A DNA stretch of 64,000 nucleotides from NCBI GenBank assembly GCA_029261875.1, contig JAJDAL010000057.1, positions 1 through 64,000 of the forward strand, read 5' to 3'. Under the pieces are notes generated by a model that worked only from the letters and a program-made list of their open reading frames with translations, was not told the DNA's origin and made no database searches. This document shows, piece by piece, positions 1 to 8,748 of the stretch. This DNA is from Deltaproteobacteria bacterium. GTDB taxonomy: Bacteria > Myxococcota_A > UBA9160 > JAJDAL01. Made by a program: the position numbers and the translations under genes. The stretch's first letter is position 1. Every line of letters starts with the position of its first letter.

Positions 1-267
1 CGCGTGGTCGCGGCATTGCGCACGCAGGGAACTCTGAAGGATCGACTCCTCCAGCACCGCGTCGGCGCAGCGGCGATAGGGGAGGCGGCGGCTTTGCTTC
101 GGGAGTGCGAAATTTTCGCACGGACATGTCGAATCGATGGCCTCGCGCAGGGCCGCGAGGCCCCGGACGTCATCGGTTGTTGCTTCCCCGGTCAAACACG
201 CATTTTCGGCGTGCCCGTTCTGCGCGCACAGGACCAGCAAAGCGACCAGGAGAAATCGCAATCTCAT
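1..267 (-). CDS. Secreted Cys-containing protein, C-terminus cut by window edge
   Basis: This is the N-terminal 89 codons of a gene that runs off the left edge. The ATG at 267 opens a classic signal peptide (MRLRFLLVALLVLCAQNGHA), so the product is exported. The mature part contains a CPC pair followed about 20 residues later by a Y-x-x-C motif (CPCENF ... PYRRCADAV) and then a further Cys. From memory, similar modules occur in secreted proteins of Binatota/Myxococcota-like genomes, but I cannot name the function. It lies 44 bases downstream of the FAD monooxygenase on the same strand and may be cotranscribed with it. Confidence 0.55.
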   Translation of the reverse strand, partial: MRLRFLLVALLVLCAQNGHAENACLTGEATTDDVRGLAALREAIDSTCPCENFALPKQSRRLPYRRCADAVLEESILQSSLRAQCRDHA

Positions 268-311
268 TCGATACACCCCGATTGATGGAGGGTAGTGACC
301 TTCAGGAATCT

Positions 312-2057
312 TCAGGTGACAACAGAATACGCAAACGTACCCGTGCCTCCGCGATTCGGATCGGAAAACGCTGCGCCGCGAATTCGGTCGAGAACCGTGG
401 CGGGCTCGACGGGAAGCGCGTTGCCCCGCCACGCGACGAACCCATCGGGGCGTATCAGGGTCCAGGCGTGGTCGTAGGTTGGGGCGGCGTCCGGTAGAAA
501 TTCGACACGCAGGGGGACATTGCGCGCACGCGCCTGGCGTTCGAAGGCCGCAACGTCGTCTGCGGGACGGGTTAGGACCAGGGTGAATCCCGGCCCAAAG
601 CGGTCGAGCGTGGATTGACCGTTGTCGAGTGCGACGTGAGGCGCACGCCCACCCGGCCGCGTAGACGCCTGGTAGCGGCGCAGCTCGGTTCGGTCGGGCT
701 GCGGTGATCCGTCCGCGCAGATGACGGGGGATCCGTCGTAGCGGTACCCGAGATCGATCTGGGGTTTCTGGAATTCGTCGCCGCGCGACGCGACCAATCC
801 TCTTCCGTAGGCAACTCGCGCCGCGTCGCCGCTGGGTCCGCCCTCCCACAGGGATTCGTCGGGTGCATCGTACAGGGGGAGGGGAGGTCGAATGCGTCGC
901 GGTTCGCTCTGCGAAAAATCGACGCCCTGGTATTCGAGAAGTTCCGTGGCAACCCGGTGTCGTTCGTAGTGGTAACTCTCATCGAGCAAGCGGGCGCCGC
1001 CCCAGCCGCGCAGCGTCGCTTCGAGTTTCCATCCCAGATCGAAGGCGTCGGCCATACCCGTATTGACGCCGAGGCCGCCGAAAGGCGTCACCACGTGGGC
1101 CGCGTCGCCCGCCAAGAAAACGCGACCGATTCGGAAGCGCGGACAAATCCCCTGACTCGGCGTCCACGCACGCGAATCGAGAAGCTCGGCGTCCGAGGCG
1201 CCGAGGGCACGAAGGGCCGCCAGGCTCGTGTCGGCGTTCTGGGCATCGAGTCCCGGGCCGTGGAGGCGCCAGAGTTCGTGGCCGTCGACGGCAACCATCA
1301 AGCCGGCACCGAAGGGCGTTTTCGTGGGGCCCGATGCGGTCCCCAAAATGGAATACTGGACACCGCCGGGCGGTACCAGCTCGCCGACTCGCTTGGATCG
1401 AAAGAACGCCGAGTGAACCCGAATGGGAAGGGGCGGAGGGCCGACCACGGGGACTTCGCTCGCCTGTCGCACGCGGCTCCCCGCCCCGTCACACGCGACC
1501 GCATAGGCGGCGCGAACCGCAATCTCCCCGCCCTTCGGGCCGCGCCCGAGGCAGCGGACCGAGTGGTCTTGTTCGGACACGCCTTCCACATCCACGCCGT
1601 ATCGAAGCGTCACGCTTGCGAAGGATTCAGCTGCACTTTCGAGGATTGGATCGAAGCAAGGTTTGGGGGCCCACACTTCGCGTTCTGGCGAATCCGATCG
1701 GGGCGTCGAATCCGCCAATGCGTCGGGGATTCGTGCGACTTCGTGGCCCCCGAGGTAGGTAACGGCGATCCAGTCGCCGCCCCAATCGGTGCGAAAGGCC
1801 TTTCGAACCGACTCCGCCAGGCCGAGCCGCCGTAGATGTTCCATGCTGCGAACGCTGATGTGGTTGGCGGTCGGAAAGGTTGGCACGGTGCGCGCCCGCT
1901 GTTCGAGAACCACACAATCGACACCGCGGGATCCGAGTTCGATCGCCAAGCAGAGGCCGACGGGGCCCGCTCCGATGATGACGACCTCGGTTTCATTTTC
2001 GCCCTGGAGAGATGCCACGCGGGGACGGTCGCACAGGCGGTTCCGACTGCGCCACAA
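312..2057 (-). CDS. FAD-dependent aromatic-type monooxygenase (PheA/TfdB/MhpA family)
   Basis: This is a flavoprotein monooxygenase that would hydroxylate an aromatic or polyketide-like substrate with NAD(P)H and O2. The Rossmann motif GAGPVG is at residues 29-34, the CDG motif at about 189-191, and the FAD-ribityl motif GDAAH at about 317-321, followed by the family's GGLGVNTGMADAFDLGWKL stretch. The last ~120 residues look like the thioredoxin-fold C-terminal domain of phenol hydroxylase-type enzymes (LIRPDGFVAWRG near the end). At 581 residues it has full family length. No good ribosome binding site precedes the ATG at 2057; a GTG at 2018, closer to the FAD motif, is an alternative start. 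The substrate is not predictable from sequence. It is transcribed divergently from the secreted hydrolase. Confidence 0.85.
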   Translation of the reverse strand: MWRSRNRLCDRPRVASLQGENETEVVIIGAGPVGLCLAIELGSRGVDCVVLEQRARTVPTFPTANHISVRSMEHLRRLGLAESVRKAFRTDWGGDWIAVTYLGGHEVARIPDALADSTPRSDSPEREVWAPKPCFDPILESAAESFASVTLRYGVDVEGVSEQDHSVRCLGRGPKGGEIAVRAAYAVACDGAGSRVRQASEVPVVGPPPLPIRVHSAFFRSKRVGELVPPGGVQYSILGTASGPTKTPFGAGLMVAVDGHELWRLHGPGLDAQNADTSLAALRALGASDAELLDSRAWTPSQGICPRFRIGRVFLAGDAAHVVTPFGGLGVNTGMADAFDLGWKLEATLRGWGGARLLDESYHYERHRVATELLEYQGVDFSQSEPRRIRPPLPLYDAPDESLWEGGPSGDAARVAYGRGLVASRGDEFQKPQIDLGYRYDGSPVICADGSPQPDRTELRRYQASTRPGGRAPHVALDNGQSTLDRFGPGFTLVLTRPADDVAAFERQARARNVPLRVEFLPDAAPTYDHAWTLIRPDGFVAWRGNALPVEPATVLDRIRGAAFSDPNRGGTGTFAYSVVT

Positions 2058-2066
2058 CGCTGCGGG

Positions 2067-2102
2067 CCTTCGAAGGGGCGGTTTTGCATTCTCGGGCCCG
2101 AG
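2067..2102. promoter_or_regulatory. Two palindromes in the divergent monooxygenase/hydrolase gap
   Basis: The 87-base gap between the divergent genes contains two perfect palindromes: CCTTCGAAGG at 2067-2076 and CTCGGGCCCGAG at 2091-2102. They could be regulator sites acting on both promoters. GC-rich palindromes also arise by chance, so this is only a candidate. Confidence 0.25.
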
Positions 2103-2144
2103 GTCGTAGGGTGAATCGCATCACTCAACTCGGGGAGGCGCGCC

Positions 2145-3914
2145 ATGCGTATGCGGAATCGAGATCGGGTCGTTGCGTTGATCGCGGGGATTCAATTCCT
2201 GGTCGCAGCCGCCGCGCAATCCGGTGATGTCCCGGATCTTCCGGGCCCCTGGGCCGTGGGACATACGGAGTTCTCGATCGTCGATGCGGGTCGCGACGAC
2301 CGCGAACTCGCGTTGGACCTCTGGTACCCGGTCGATGCCGCGGACGCGACGGGAGCCCTCACGTTCTACTCGTTGCTCGGTCCGATCGGGCTCACGTCGA
2401 GTACCGCGCTCGAAGGGGTCCCGGTGGCGGGTTCGGTGCGACCGCTGATCGTTTTCTCCCACGGCTTCGGGGGCATCAACATTCAATCGATTCGGTTGAT
2501 GGAGCATCTGGCGAGTCACGGATTCATCGTCGTGGCACCGGAACACACGGGGAATACGCAATTCGATCCGAGTTCGCCGGATCCCGAGGCCGATCGATAT
2601 CCCGATATCGCGTTCGTGATCGACGAAATGGAAGTGCTCAATACCACCGGGGGGCATGCGTTCTTCGATCGCGTCGACACCTCGAACGTCGGTGTGGCGG
2701 GGCATTCCTTGGGGGGGATGACGGCGCAATTCATGGCGGCGGGCCACCCGCCTTTCGGCCCGGACCTTCGCGTGAAAGCCATCATGCCCGTGGCGGCCTC
2801 GAGTTCGCGTTTGACGGATGCGGAGCTCGCGGGGATCACGGTGCCGACGCTGCTGATGGTGGGAACCCTCGACGGCCTCCAGACGGAAACCATCCGCGCA
2901 TTCGGTCTGATCGGGAGCGAGTTTCTCTATCGCGTCGACGTGGTGGGTGCCAACCACACGCATTTCGCCAACGTCTGTGACATCGGAAACGCATTGCTCG
3001 ACCTCGGAATCGCGATCGAGTCCTGGCCCGCGATCGGAGCCGGTGCGCTGGTACCGATCTACGCCGCGACGTGCGTTCCGCCCGCTTTCTCGATCGAAGA
3101 GGCCACGCGCATCCAGAACCTCTACGCCGCGGCGCACTTTCGCCGTCACCTCCAGGGCGAAACCTATTACGACCCGTACCTCAGCCAGGCCTACGCGCTC
3201 GCCCGGGAGACCGACACGAACTTCTTCGGCGGTGACGTCCCCAGAGCGGATCCGATGCTGTGCTATCGCGCGAAGACGACGCCGAAGACGGAGAAATTCG
3301 CTCCGGTTGGGACGGAACTGGTGGATGCATTGGAGAGCAGCTCCTCGGAGGTGAAAAAGACCCTCGGTCTGTGCGTTCCCGCCGACCGGGACGGTGAAGG
3401 CGTGGTCGATGACTGCACGCATCTCAAGACCTACAAACTGAAGGGACCGAAGCACGCGAAGGTTTCGGGCATCGTGATGAGCGATGCGTTCGGGACACTG
3501 ACGCTCGATAGCTTGAATCCCGATCGACTGTTGGTGCCCGCGCATCAGAACTCAGGCAGTCCTGCATCGGAGCCGGGCGACAGCCGCGATCACTACAAGT
3601 GCTACCGCGTGAAGCCGACGCGCGGAACGCCCAAATTCCCCAAGGGTGTTCAAGTCAACGTGAGCGACGCTTTCGAGGATCGGCTCTACGACCTCAAGCG
3701 CCCCTTGCGCCTGTGTGTTCCCGTGGACCGCGACGGCATCGCCATCGTGAACCCGGGGGATCACTTGCTCTGCTACAAGGCCAAGCGCGCCAAGGGCGAA
3801 GCGAAACACGCGGCGATCAAGGGGCAACTCCACACATCGGATGCGTGGGGTGCGGAGCGTCTGGATACGATCGTGGAAGATGCGCTCTGCGTGCCGGCTA
3901 CGCGCGTCCAGTAG
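2145..3914 (+). CDS. Secreted alpha/beta hydrolase with four C-terminal Cys-containing repeats
   Basis: This is an exported esterase/lipase-like enzyme resembling platelet-activating-factor acetylhydrolase, chlorophyllase or dienelactone hydrolase families. Residues 1-25 form a signal peptide. The oxyanion motif HGFGG is near 106, the nucleophile elbow GHSLGGM has Ser near 187, and a candidate acid (VGTLDG, ~243) and histidine (NHTHF, ~270) complete the triad. From about residue 368 to the end there are four ~50-residue modules, each with an H/M-L-x-C-Y-x-x-K-like start, a DAF/DAW element and an LCVPxDRDG-like end; the second module has Thr and Leu where the others have Cys. The ATG at 2145 is preceded by GGGGAGG at good spacing. 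The repeats probably serve adhesion or stability outside the cell (inference). Confidence 0.75.
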   Translation: MRMRNRDRVVALIAGIQFLVAAAAQSGDVPDLPGPWAVGHTEFSIVDAGRDDRELALDLWYPVDAADATGALTFYSLLGPIGLTSSTALEGVPVAGSVRPLIVFSHGFGGINIQSIRLMEHLASHGFIVVAPEHTGNTQFDPSSPDPEADRYPDIAFVIDEMEVLNTTGGHAFFDRVDTSNVGVAGHSLGGMTAQFMAAGHPPFGPDLRVKAIMPVAASSSRLTDAELAGITVPTLLMVGTLDGLQTETIRAFGLIGSEFLYRVDVVGANHTHFANVCDIGNALLDLGIAIESWPAIGAGALVPIYAATCVPPAFSIEEATRIQNLYAAAHFRRHLQGETYYDPYLSQAYALARETDTNFFGGDVPRADPMLCYRAKTTPKTEKFAPVGTELVDALESSSSEVKKTLGLCVPADRDGEGVVDDCTHLKTYKLKGPKHAKVSGIVMSDAFGTLTLDSLNPDRLLVPAHQNSGSPASEPGDSRDHYKCYRVKPTRGTPKFPKGVQVNVSDAFEDRLYDLKRPLRLCVPVDRDGIAIVNPGDHLLCYKAKRAKGEAKHAAIKGQLHTSDAWGAERLDTIVEDALCVPATRVQ

Positions 3915-3965
3915 CGCGCCGCGCGAAGCCAGGTCGCTGCGCGCGCAAGCGCGGCCGCGGAGGTA

Positions 3966-5567
3966 CTAGGTGAGCTGTCGTTTGAGGATTTTCCCGGTCG
4001 GGTTTCGGGGCAGCTCGTCGATGAACACGATGTCGCGCGGCACCTTGTAGCGAGCCAGGTTGGATTTGACGTGGGTTCGGATGGCGTTCTCGTCGAGATC
4101 GGATTCGGCGCGCTTGACCACGAACGCCTTCAGGCGCTTTCCGAACTCCTCGTCGTCGACGCCGATGATGGCGACCTCGACGATATCGGGATGCGCGGAG
4201 AGTAGATCCTCCACTTCGCGCGGGAACACGTTCTCGCCGCCGGAGACGATCATCTCGTCGTCGCGTCCCTCGACGAAGAGTCGCCCGTTGGCGTCGAAAT
4301 GGCCGGTATCGCCGGTGCTCATGAAACCATCGATGATTTCTTTGTGGCCGCCGCCGGTATAGCCCTCGAAATTGAGCTCGCTCTTCACGAAGATTCGCCC
4401 GGTCTGACCGGCCTTGGCTTCTTTTCCCTCGCCGTCGAAAAGGCGGACATCCGCACCGAGGGGCGGTCGCCCGGCGGTACCGGGCGCGGCGCGCAGGTCT
4501 TCGGGCGTCGCAATGGAGACCCAACCGACTTCCGTGGATCCGTAGAGGTTGTAGATGTTGTCTCCGAAGGCATCCATCCAGCGTTCCGCCATGCCCGCCG
4601 GAATCGCGGATCCACTCAAAGGAACGATTCGGACGGTCGAGGCGTTGTGGCGTTGCTGTGCGTCCTTGGGCAACTCGAGGATGCGTTGGAGCATCACCGG
4701 CACCGCGACCAGGCACGACGCTCGATGTTTTTCGATGGCGGCCAGGGTGGCCTCGGGATCGAAGCGACGTTGGAGCACGTAGGTGGCTCCGAGCATCAGG
4801 CCGATGGTCATGTTGGCGAAGCCCCAGGAATGGAACATCGGCGCGGCCATCATCATGACCTCGCCCGAGCGGTACGGGATGCGGTCCAACATGGCGATGG
4901 CGGCCCGCGGCGGGCTCTGTTGGGGACGCGGGGCCCCCTTTGGCGTGCCGGTGGTTCCCGAAGTCAGGATGACGGTTTTGCCGATGCTCTTGGGTGCGTC
5001 GGGTTCGGCGCTGCTGTGGGATTCGATCAGGGAGTCGAGCGTGGGGTCGTCTACGTCTCCGTCGTGCCAAGCCACGAAGCGGTGCTTGACCCCGCAGCCG
5101 TCGACGCCGAGCAGATCTTTGAATTCGTCGTCGTAGATGATGGCTTTCGGCTTCTCACGCGCGACGACTTCCCGCAACTGCGGTCCTGCAAAGGCCGTAT
5201 TGAGGTAGAGAACATTCGCGCCGATCTTGCAGAGGGCGTTGGTCCCTTCCACGAAGCCCCGGTGGTTGCGGCACATGAGCGCGACACCATCCCCTTCGCC
5301 GATGCCGGAGGCACGCAGGCCGTGGGAAATCGCGTTGCTGCGAGCGCCGAGTTCCTTCCAGCTGAGGGAACCGATTTCGTCGATGATGGCGATCCGGTCC
5401 GCGTGTCCCGCCGCCGACCCCGCGAATCCGCCCGCCAGGCTCGGGCCGTAGCGCCGCATCCCTTGGATGGAGCCGAGGGTAGACATCGGGTTGAACTGGA
5501 GGATGCCGGCGCGGCGCAGGACGCCGACCGCGTGGGAGACTTCGCGTAGGGTTTCGGTGAGGGCCAT
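3966..5567 (-). CDS. Acyl-CoA synthetase / AMP-dependent ligase (FadD-like)
   Basis: This is an ANL-superfamily enzyme that would activate a fatty or other carboxylic acid to its CoA thioester through an acyl-AMP. The P-loop-like motif LTSGTTGTPKG is at residues 201-211, followed by YGSTEVG (~345), the STGDTGH adenylate motif, GGENVFPREVE and, near the C-terminus, PTGKILKR with the catalytic Lys. The length of 533 matches the family. The N-terminal stretch (about 50 residues with VLRRAGIL) recalls long-chain FadD proteins of actinobacteria and deltaproteobacteria. It is convergent with the secreted hydrolase and divergent from the methyltransferase. The substrate is not determined, although the wax-ester synthase elsewhere in the window would use acyl-CoA. 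Confidence 0.88.
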   Translation of the reverse strand: MALTETLREVSHAVGVLRRAGILQFNPMSTLGSIQGMRRYGPSLAGGFAGSAAGHADRIAIIDEIGSLSWKELGARSNAISHGLRASGIGEGDGVALMCRNHRGFVEGTNALCKIGANVLYLNTAFAGPQLREVVAREKPKAIIYDDEFKDLLGVDGCGVKHRFVAWHDGDVDDPTLDSLIESHSSAEPDAPKSIGKTVILTSGTTGTPKGAPRPQQSPPRAAIAMLDRIPYRSGEVMMMAAPMFHSWGFANMTIGLMLGATYVLQRRFDPEATLAAIEKHRASCLVAVPVMLQRILELPKDAQQRHNASTVRIVPLSGSAIPAGMAERWMDAFGDNIYNLYGSTEVGWVSIATPEDLRAAPGTAGRPPLGADVRLFDGEGKEAKAGQTGRIFVKSELNFEGYTGGGHKEIIDGFMSTGDTGHFDANGRLFVEGRDDEMIVSGGENVFPREVEDLLSAHPDIVEVAIIGVDDEEFGKRLKAFVVKRAESDLDENAIRTHVKSNLARYKVPRDIVFIDELPRNPTGKILKRQLT

Positions 5568-5627
5568 CGGGGGAATCTACGCCAGTTTTTCGTGCAATTT
5601 CAACGGTTTTGGTCAAAAACCCGATCC

Positions 5628-5647
5628 TTGGCCCGAAGCCCGGCCAA
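5628..5647. promoter_or_regulatory. Inverted repeat in divergent gap
   Basis: TTGGCC and GGCCAA are separated by 8 bases in the gap between the acyl-CoA synthetase and the methyltransferase. It may be an operator or a short hairpin. There is no independent support. Confidence 0.2.
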
Positions 5648-5732
5648 GCGGTGTGGTTTACACTGCGCCGCGCGCGCGTTGGCAGCCCGGCGCGCGCTCC
5701 CGAGGAGTAGGTCCCTTGCGACGGTTTCCCCG

Positions 5733-6578
5733 ATGACGCCCGATGAGCCCAGCGCCCAGGCCGTAACCCAGGCGAATGTCCTGTATCACGACGAGTTGGC
5801 GGCCACCTATGACGACCGGATGGAACTCTTCCACCCGCGTGTCCAGCGGGTCTACCGGGATCTGTTTCGGCGCTACGTGTTCGGGCGCTTTGCGGACGAT
5901 GCCCCGTTGGCGGCGCTGGATGTCGGGTGCGGTACGGGCTTTCTCGAACGTTTTCTATCTCCGCGCGTGAACGACGTGGTGGCCTTCGATGTGTGTGACC
6001 GAATGTTGGATCGGGCACGCCGCAAATTTCCGCAGATCCAATTCGAGATCGGTGACGCCTATCAGATGCCCGAAGCGGCGAATCGCGCCTTCGACATCGT
6101 GTGCGGCAACGCGTTGCTGCACCACATCAAAGACTATTCGAGTGTGTTGAGCAGCATGGCGCAACGCGTGCGGCCGGGCGGCGTGCTGTTCCTGGGCTAC
6201 GAGCCCAACGCATTGGCCTTTGGGTTGTTTGCGCCCCTGCGGACGCTCTACCGGAAATGGCTACCGGAAAAGCGCGTCAGCGACGTGAAGGATCAATTGG
6301 GGGGCGAGTACGAAAGCCTCGCCGAATATCACCAATTCTTCGGTTACGGGCTGAGTCCGCGCGCCCTCCGGCGCCAACTTCGAAGCGAGGGGTTCGACGA
6401 CGTCCAGATTTTCTATCGAGGAGAGCACTTCCTCGGGCTCTTGCAGGACCGATTGGGGCTGCGTTGGATCGAGTGGTTTCCAACCGCGTTACTTCGGATG
6501 TGGGGGCCGCTATCGATCAGCTTTCATCTGGTGGCCCACAAGTCGGACGCCGCGCCGGAATTTTCCATCGCCGGCTAG
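5733..6578 (+). CDS. SAM-dependent class I methyltransferase
   Basis: A 281-residue methyltransferase of the ubiE/Methyltransf_11 type. The SAM-binding motif I LDVGCGTGF lies near residue 60, the acidic loop (AFDVCDRMLDRA) follows, and the FDIVCGNALLHH post-II motif and RPGGVLFLGYEP motif III are intact. The C-terminal third is less typical and could determine substrate. I chose the ATG at 5733 because the upstream in-frame extension has no start with a ribosome binding site and reads unlike protein. Its stop overlaps the stop of the convergent anti-sigma gene by four bases. The substrate (small molecule or lipid) is unknown. Confidence 0.78.
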   Translation: MTPDEPSAQAVTQANVLYHDELAATYDDRMELFHPRVQRVYRDLFRRYVFGRFADDAPLAALDVGCGTGFLERFLSPRVNDVVAFDVCDRMLDRARRKFPQIQFEIGDAYQMPEAANRAFDIVCGNALLHHIKDYSSVLSSMAQRVRPGGVLFLGYEPNALAFGLFAPLRTLYRKWLPEKRVSDVKDQLGGEYESLAEYHQFFGYGLSPRALRRQLRSEGFDDVQIFYRGEHFLGLLQDRLGLRWIEWFPTALLRMWGPLSISFHLVAHKSDAAPEFSIAG

Positions 6579-8194
6579 ATCGACTCGAAGCCTCCGCGTC
6601 GCCAACTGCGGACCGCGTGCTCGACGGCGAGGCCCAATCCCGTCAGCATGATGAGGATCGAAAAGAGGACGCCGACGAAGGGCAGGTGCCCGACACCGAA
6701 CAACCCCACGAGTCCTGCCAATAGCGCGAGCCCAAACCCCATCGCGGTATTTGTGTCGCGGTGAATCAGCGCCGTACCGACGACTGCTGCGACGAAGACG
6801 ATCGAGAGGTAGATCGCGGCGAGGTAGATCCACAGTCCCATGATGGCCAGGGGGATGCCTACGACCGTGAGCGCGAGGAGAGCCAATACCGGCGGGGTGG
6901 CCACGAGTGTGGCAAAGCCGATCCCGAGGGTTCGGAAGAAGGCGGGCGTGGAATCGAGGCGCATGCGAAAGGCACCGGGCAAGAGGGTGAAAAGCAACAT
7001 GCCCGCCAAGAAGAGTCCCACCAGCACGGCACCGTGGAGCAAGTAGAAACCCGGATCGCGATACCTTTCCAACAGGCTGGTGGGTACGAGGTAGTCGTGT
7101 TCGACCTCGACACTTCCCCCGACCCGTGCGCCTTCGGCGATCTCGGGTTCCGGGTCAGGGGTCGTCAATCGATTGATGATGTTGCGCCCCACTTCGGCAG
7201 ATTCCGCCAAGCTGATGCGCTCGGTTGCGAACAGGTCGCGTCCGACTTTGCCCCGCAAATCGATCCAGGTCGAGAACGACGAGAAATCCCGCCCGACTTC
7301 GCCCTCGATGACCGCTCCCTTGCCAATCAACCAGAGATCGCGCGCAATCTTGGCCTTGGGTTCGAGTCCGAAGTTTCCCGTTGTCACGTAGGCGTGACCG
7401 TCGATGTCGCCCATCAAGCTCGTCCGCCCGCAAATGCAGTGGAGGGAGCCCTCGAGTCGGCCATCGAGCTCGAAGTCTTCGACGAGAGCAAAGATGTCGC
7501 CGCGCACGACCCCGCGCAGGGTGAATCGTTCGGCGGCGACGAAAAGGTTGCCGTCGATCTCACCGTCCACGCGCATGCGTTCCGCGCTCGCCACCACGGG
7601 GCCTTCGATCTTCTCGCCCTCGCGGATGTCGATGTGTTCTTCTTCGATGAGTTCGATGGCGTGACTCGGGCTGGTGCCGAGGGTCAAGGCCAGCAGCGCA
7701 AGCGTCGCGGGGCCCGTCCAGCGTCGAAACAGAGCGCTGAGCAGGAAGCTCAACAACACCGCGACCGTCGCGACGGACGCCATGGCGACGAGCAGGTCCA
7801 GAAATTCGGGGGCCTGTTCGCGCAGCAAGAAAATCACGTTGAACGCCATGTCGTACGCTCCTTCGCTCTGAAGAGGATTGAGCCAATCGATGGATGCTGG
7901 CGTTTGAGCGATCAGCCAGCGCAATACCACCACGCCTAGAGCCACCATGCTCAGGGTGGGGAACAATCCGAGGGCCAGGCTTCGGGCTGGCGCCGTGCGG
8001 GCGACCCCCTGGACGGGAACCGGTTGACGCTCGTGCAATAGATCGTCGAGCAGAGAAACTTCGTCGCGCAGGGCGACGACCAGGCCTCGGCAATCGAGGC
8101 AAGTGATCAGGTGTGCGTCGACCGCCCGAACCTGGTCGCTGGGAAGTTCGCCGTCCACATAAACGGAATAGTGGGATTCGGGAAAACAACTCAC
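6575..8194 (-). CDS. Membrane anti-sigma factor fused to a bactofilin-like beta-solenoid and multi-TM domain
   Basis: The start overlaps the stop of the ECF sigma gene (ATGA), so the two are translationally coupled. Residues 1-40 are a zinc-binding anti-sigma domain (H28-x3-C32-x2-C35 with an earlier Cys3/His8). A membrane span follows at ~73-95, then spans at ~131-156 and ~162-180. Residues ~181-370 are a run of short turn repeats (VDGEIDGNLFV, LRGVVRGDIFA, LDGRLEGSLHC, IEGEVGRDF) typical of bactofilin/polymer-forming beta-solenoids; the topology puts this part in the periplasm. The last 150 residues contain about four to five more hydrophobic spans. The inferred role is to hold the sigma factor at the membrane and release it on an envelope signal sensed by the solenoid. 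The name polymer-forming protein alone would miss the zinc finger. Confidence 0.75.
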   Translation of the reverse strand: MSCFPESHYSVYVDGELPSDQVRAVDAHLITCLDCRGLVVALRDEVSLLDDLLHERQPVPVQGVARTAPARSLALGLFPTLSMVALGVVVLRWLIAQTPASIDWLNPLQSEGAYDMAFNVIFLLREQAPEFLDLLVAMASVATVAVLLSFLLSALFRRWTGPATLALLALTLGTSPSHAIELIEEEHIDIREGEKIEGPVVASAERMRVDGEIDGNLFVAAERFTLRGVVRGDIFALVEDFELDGRLEGSLHCICGRTSLMGDIDGHAYVTTGNFGLEPKAKIARDLWLIGKGAVIEGEVGRDFSSFSTWIDLRGKVGRDLFATERISLAESAEVGRNIINRLTTPDPEPEIAEGARVGGSVEVEHDYLVPTSLLERYRDPGFYLLHGAVLVGLFLAGMLLFTLLPGAFRMRLDSTPAFFRTLGIGFATLVATPPVLALLALTVVGIPLAIMGLWIYLAAIYLSIVFVAAVVGTALIHRDTNTAMGFGLALLAGLVGLFGVGHLPFVGVLFSILIMLTGLGLAVEHAVRSWRRGGFESI

Positions 8195-8748
8195 GGGCGC
8201 TCACTTTCGAGACGTGCCCGCAGTTGCTGTTTGGCTCGGAACAGGAGTGTACCGACCTGTGTGGCGGAGACGTCCAGGATTTCGCCGATGGCGGCGTAGT
8301 CCAATTCGCTGAAGTATCGAAGCACGAGCGGGATCCGGTACTTGTCCGGGAGTTCTTCGATGGCGGCACTGACCGCGTTGCGTTCCTCCGCACGCAGGGT
8401 TTGGCGCAAGGGCGATGCAACGCGCGACGCCAGTTCGCCGGGATCGGATTCGGAGTCGTCGAAGATCTTCCGCTCCGTCGTACGGCGGCGCAGCTGGTCG
8501 ATGCAATAGTGGTTCGCGATGGCGAGCAACCAGGGGCGAAAGGGACGATTTCCGTCGTAGGTGTCGAAGGCGCGTCGCGCCCGAAGAAAAACTTCGTTGG
8601 GAGCGTCGTCTGCGGCCGGTCCGCGCCCGAGCATCCGCCGACACAGACGATCCACCGCGGGCGCACAGGCGCTGAAGTGCTCGTGGAAGGGACGTGCTTT
8701 CGCCTCCTCGGGAGGTTGGTCTCCCGCGGATCCTTCGGCCAACCCCAT
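8191..8748 (-). CDS. ECF RNA polymerase sigma factor (sigma-70 family)
   Basis: Region 2 is visible in the stretch APNEVFLRARRAF and FRPWLLAIANHYCIDQLRRR, and region 4 in IEELPDKYRIPLVLRYFSELDYAAIGEILDVS (quoted here in part), ending with the helix that binds the -35 element. It is followed with a 4-base overlap by its probable anti-sigma factor. The start is uncertain. The ATG at 8748 leaves a normal ECF length of 185 residues, but the frame stays open to a GTG at 8892 preceded by GAGGAG and to an ATG at 8913. The extra ~50 residues would include a hydrophobic VPTPVALWQSAGGLLVLG segment ending in LRRWR, unlike any sigma region. I therefore prefer the short form, with low certainty on the start. 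Confidence 0.85.
   Translation of the reverse strand: MGLAEGSAGDQPPEEAKARPFHEHFSACAPAVDRLCRRMLGRGPAADDAPNEVFLRARRAFDTYDGNRPFRPWLLAIANHYCIDQLRRRTTERKIFDDSESDPGELASRVASPLRQTLRAEERNAVSAAIEELPDKYRIPLVLRYFSELDYAAIGEILDVSATQVGTLLFRAKQQLRARLESERP

Noticed and set aside
4-285. Plus-strand 93-codon frame at the left edge
   Set aside because: The opposite strand encodes a signal peptide and an ordered Cys pattern; the plus frame has neither.
2121-3545. Minus-strand open frame of 474 codons
   Set aside because: It is antisense to the secreted hydrolase, which has a signal peptide, a catalytic triad and a good ribosome binding site.
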